DNA of 64,000 nucleotides, taken from Pyrus communis. Taxonomy: Eukaryota > Streptophyta > Magnoliopsida > Rosales > Rosaceae. The number at the start of each line of letters is the position of its first letter. Positions within the stretch are counted from its first letter, which is position 1. This document shows, in pieces, positions 60,001-64,000 of this stretch. The translations under genes were made by a program, and so were the position numbers. A model generated the notes under the pieces. That model worked only from the letters and a program-made list of their open reading frames with translations. It did no database searches and was not told the DNA's origin. The DNA lies in NCBI RefSeq assembly GCF_963583255.1, contig NC_084811.1, positions 18,680,088 through 18,744,087 of the forward strand, given 5' to 3'.

Positions 60001-61905
60001 CAACCAAAGGAGAAGGGCATTATTGTGTTATGAGGATTAAGGTTTTTAGATGCCGTTTTACTATGTAATATAACTGGAGAACTAATAAATACACTAAGCA
60101 GTAACCTCATAGAATTTCGGTAGCTCTCTGTCCTCATGTCATTTTTAATGACTAGAGCTTATAAGTTTACCCTGTGAGCTTTCCAAGAGGCACTCTTCTG
60201 TACGGTAGAGCCTATAATATTTCCTGACTAATCCATATTGCTTTGGAGAAACTTTTTTGTATTGCTTAATGCAACAGTGGGAACATGTAGTAGTAACTGA
60301 AGAAACATCAAACTACTACACTGTTTGTTTTTCTTGCCTCTGGTGTGCTTGTGTATATTTCATATCAGCTTGTAAGAAAATGAAAAGTTCTGCTGCAGCC
60401 AATGATAGGATTGTTTAGGACTTATAATAGCAGGGCCAGAAAAGTTAGTTATAGGTTCTGAAAATCGTAAAGTATCTCATGTTTATTCGCATTCTATGGG
60501 AAGCAGCAGTTTGCTTGTGCCTTGCCTTTTTTTTTTTTTTTTAAACAGTAATACTGAAATTTCTTTTTGAATAAGTTGAAAATGTGGGTTTTGTGAACCT
60601 TGTTCGATTCGGAATCTGCATGTTGAGATTTTTATTTTTTCATTTCCAGGTCTTTGATCATCTTAAGGCAGTTGCCAAGGATACTGATATTAGAGTGGTT
60701 CCAATAGTTGGAGGGATGTCAATGGAAAAGCAGGAGAGACTTCTAAAGGCTAGTCCTGAGATCGTTGTTGGGACTCCAGGGAGATTATGGGAACTTATGT
60801 CTGGTGGAGAAAAGCATCTAGTTGAGTCAGTACTGAACTACTAATAACATTTGCTTAACGCAAGACATTGATTCTGACAATAAATTTTGTTTTTCCCTTC
60901 ATTTTTCCCGTTTTGATGCATGTCAGTATGTTCAATTTCTGACTTATCATTATTGTGCAATGTGCTGTTTTTCAATTTCTGAGTTATCATTATTGTGCAA
61001 TGTGCTGTTAGTATTCATATATCTTGTTTTTGCGTGATGATTAAAGTAGTAGTTTTTTCCTCTTTAAGTTGGACTACTAAAGACTAGATCTAGGAGTTCA
61101 AGATTAGCTAGACTTGTTTACATATGTGTACTGATTATATTCTGCAGTTGATCACACATAACTATGTTACCACAGGTTCACAAGTTTACCACTATAAAAA
61201 AGGTACAAGTAATTACTTAATAAGAAAACTGGAAATATAAAAAGGTTGAACTTTTTGTTTTTTTGTTTAATCACGCTGAAGTAACTTGTGATATCATACA
61301 CGTACGCTAATATAAATGTACGTAGCCTTCATTGGAAGAGGCTATCCTGTTCTAGCTTTTTCACTGGTCCATAATTTAGAAAGAATATGATGACTAGTCG
61401 CAATTGCGGTATCAAGTAATGCTTGTGCTCATGCTCATTAATGAGCTAGATGCATGCATACACCTTTGACATGTATAGATAAATTGTTTTTTTGACTAAT
61501 TTTTCTGTTTTTCCAGTTACATTCGTTGTCTTTCTTTGTGCTGGACGAGGCTGATCGAATGATAGAAAATGGTCATTTTCATGAAATGCAGTCAATAATT
61601 GACATGCTTCCAGTGAGGAATACATCAACTGAATCCCATTCTGAAAATGCACAAAATTCTGTTGCAATGTTCAACTTCCAGAGGAAGAAAAGACAAACAT
61701 TTGTTTTCTCTGCTACTATAGCACTTTCTCCTGATTTCCGTAAGAAGTTAAGGCGTAGTTCACAAAAAACCAACCAATCAATGTCTGATGGGGTGAATTC
61801 TATAGAAGCTCTAAGTGAGCGAGCAGGGATGAGAGACAATGTTTCCATCATTGATCTGACAAATACATCCATTTTGGCAAATAAGCTTGTGGAGTCATTT
61901 ATTGA
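57021..61905 (+). CDS. RH13: DEAD-box ATP-dependent RNA helicase, RH13-like, N-terminal half; runs off the right edge
   Basis: Unwinds RNA, probably in ribosome biogenesis (nucleolar MAK5/DDX24-type). Exons: about 57021-57190, 57357-57769, 58701-58879, 58963-59157, 60650-60820 (or 60825) and 61517-61905. The N-terminal part is a Lys-rich linker. Then come the Q motif region ([20 protein letters not shown]), motif I AETGSGKT (58978-59001), Ia PTRELGLQ (59134-59157), GTPGR (60770-60784), II DEAD (61544-61555) and III SAT (61709-61717). Motifs IV-VI are not in the window; no next exon was found before 64000. The conserved [11 protein letters not shown] stretch in exon 1 is one frame off from the ATG at 57021. 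Exon 2 changes frame in a G-run at 57511-57514. These may be assembly errors or true lesions. Confidence 0.85.
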
Positions 61906-62084
61906 GTACGTGCCTTTCACCTATCCATCTATTATCTGACATGAGGAACTCTTTTTCGTGAGACCTATCCATCTATTGTCTGACATGAGGAACTCTTATT
62001 CAGGAGAATACAGTTCACCTTACCGACTGTCATTTTAGAGCATAATGTTTTCAATCTATTTTTTTTTTCCATTCAACCGTGTGA

Positions 62085-62108
62085 ACTCTCTCTCTCTCTC
62101 TCTCTCTA
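62085..62108. repeat. CT microsatellite in helicase intron
   Basis: A (CT)n run of about 12 units followed by a TA-rich tract, within the intron after the last visible helicase exon. Confidence 0.9.
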
Positions 62109-63239
62109 ATATATATAATATTTATGTATGTCTTTCCTGCATACATATATACACATAGGCCTGTTGGTGGTTTCGTTAGTAACTAAGTTAGCAGCAGGAC
62201 ATCTGACACCTCAGATCCACTTTGTAGGTTAATGTACTCGATCCACTATGCATCATAAGTAATAGATTGTACTTATAAAAGTGTCTATTCGTAATCTTCA
62301 ATTTATTAATTCAGCCATTTACTTTTTATTTTTTGAAATTTCTGTTTATCTATTGAATTATGCGAAGCTTGATATGTTTGGTTCTGTTTATACCTTAACT
62401 TGTTTTCTGGTTATTTCTACAGAAGTTGGTACACAATTTTTAACTTTCCCCAAGAACACTATAGATATCTGGTAATTTGTCCCCCAAAAAATGTGATTAT
62501 ACAATTGATGCCTTTTTCTTCCCTTCGGTTGGACCACATGTTCATAAGAGTTAGTGCAAATCACTTCTATACCTTAGTTTAACTGGTTCATGATTGGTGA
62601 CTAGCTCCATCTATGGTTCAATGCCTTCGTGATGGATGCAAAGAAGGAAAATATATTTATTTTAGGCCTGAGCACAAAACCTAATCTCCATGTTATGATT
62701 TAGGGTTGAGCACTCATTTCTATTACTATTTATTTTTGTGCTGGCTTTCAGTTGTCATGTTATTCAAGTGTTCCTTTTTGGGTATTTTTGGTATCTTATT
62801 ACTTTTGGACTGCTTGTATAAATTGTAGTAGGGTTTATGATTTTCTCACATTATTCAAATATTGGTTTGAACTTATCCCAGTTTTTCTGTCTCCTTGTAT
62901 TTTTATCTTTTTTCTTGTTGTCTGCCTTTTTTGTTTTCTCCTTCTCTAATCTTTCTCTTTATTTTTACTTCATTCTCCTTTAGTTTATCGCCCTTTACTG
63001 CATCCTTGTTATTTCATGATAGCAAGTAGTAATATTTTTTCTTAAACAAAATTAAATTATAAGAAGACTATGGGCAATAGGTTTTTCAATGATCAGACAT
63101 AGATGCTCAAACAGTGAATTCCTCTCCCTGTTTTCGTTCATTAGTACATGTGAAGCCTTCATGCCATTTTTTTTCCTGTTAGCTTCCTGTGATTTGCTGA
63201 TATACTCCACTAAGTTTGCACTGTATGTATATGCTTAAT

Positions 63240-64000
63240 AGTGAGAATGTGAATCTCAAGAAAGGTCCTTGGAAGACAAGGATTGCTATTTCTGCTATTG
63301 CAGACCTCGAAAAGGTGGCCTCCTTTTTGGCTAAAAAGGACGTGATAACAAACAATGACATATCAGAAAGCTCTGTATTTGCAGTCTTCCCTTGGCTCTC
63401 TACAATGCCTACAGTCTTTACGTTTTTCTTATGCTAAAAAATGGAGAGAATTTTCTTGCACTGAGTTACCTAATAGCTTTAGTGGCAAAGTAGTGGTCCT
63501 CTTAAGACACAGAGTGCTGTTTCCTCCAATGCAGGCCTCAGATTGTCTTCTTTCCTTTTTTAAGAGAGGACCAGATAACAAGTAATGGCATCTCAGAAAG
63601 CCAGTGCTTTGTATCTTCAATCTGCTCTTGGCTCGCTACGATGCCTACACTTTTTAGTAGTTTCCTTTTGTTCTAAAACAAGGTAAGTTTTATTAAGCCA
63701 AGTTACATAGTAAAGGAGTCCTCACAAGACACTGAGTATCGTTTCCTCTTATTCAGACCTAGGAAGAGTGTCCCTTCTTTTGACTAAAGACAGTGCTGTC
63801 TACTTTAATCTGCTCTTGCCTCACTATGATGCCTAGACTCTTCAAATTTTTACCAAAGGTTTATATAATAAAGAAAATTTTCTAGCTACCTTTTGGTGTT
63901 AAATATGTCCTGTTAGCACACTGAGTGCTGTTTCCTCTAATCCATAGCTTGGAAGGGTGTCTACTTTTTTGGCTAGGGGAGGACCTGATAACAAACATTG
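63240..64000. repeat. ~230-bp tandem repeat in helicase intron, over three copies, continuing past the window
   Basis: Landmarks recur in order: GATAACAAACAATGACAT (63346, diverged near 63573, and again at 63984) and CTACGATGCCTACACT (near 63403, 63637 and 63825). Spacing is about 230 bp, with a deletion in the third unit. The ORFs at 63216-63437 and 63355-63585 fall inside the units and are not genes. Confidence 0.8.

Noticed and set aside
63216..63620. Small ORFs at the right edge
   Set aside because: They lie in tandem repeat units of a helicase intron and change between units.
1..64000. CRISPR arrays, operons, ribosome binding sites or phage genes
   Set aside because: All regular repeats seen are plant minisatellites or transposon parts, and genes have spliceosomal introns; nothing prokaryotic is present.

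Overview
This window is plant nuclear DNA. Genes have GT-AG introns, are sparse, and sit in a dense bed of nested transposable elements. A Cassandra-type TRIM with 5S rRNA-derived LTRs, Athila-like gypsy and copia remnants, several MITE families and plant mobile domain (PMD) repeats point to a woody eudicot. From recall of similar repeats I favour Rosaceae, tribe Maleae (apple or pear); the sequence does not prove the species.

Layout. 1-7 kb: decayed PMD-type coiled-coil ORF, an LTR-like region with a 23-bp tandem repeat, and a ruined copia element. 7.6-15.4 kb: nested MITEs, then a minus-strand Athila-like gypsy element broken in gag by a younger 1.29-kb solo LTR. 15.7-20 kb: a degenerate minisatellite, a zinc-knuckle gene remnant and purine-rich repeats. 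20-23.7 kb: a repetitive element with an intact 221-codon coiled-coil ORF, a ~350-bp tandem repeat, and a CACTA-type terminus with GCGCGACG repeats.

26.6-35.9 kb is the gene core: two tandem, same-strand pyrroline-5-carboxylate reductase (P5CR) genes of seven exons each. Exons 2-6 have identical lengths in both. The second (275 aa) is canonical and makes proline from P5C with NAD(P)H. The first (280 aa) has an intact frame and intact splice sites, but the proline-binding and catalytic loop is rewritten, including loss of the conserved threonine.

36-43 kb: a truncated Athila-like element whose LTR cuts into a PMD pseudogene, then unrecognised decayed DNA. 43-52.5 kb: a CACTA-like 5' end, a full-length Cassandra and an opposite-strand solo Cassandra LTR, a fragment resembling replication protein A, and a large inverted repeat. 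52.7-57.0 kb: a ~3.9-kb hAT-like insertion with an exact 8-bp target duplication, carrying eight copies of a ~343-bp tandem repeat and capped by a PIF/Harbinger-like MITE. It ends 22 bp before the start codon of a DEAD-box RNA helicase gene (RH13-like). The helicase runs off the right edge and shows one- or two-base frame breaks in its first exons.

All calls come from reading the sequence and family knowledge; no search or alignment program was run.
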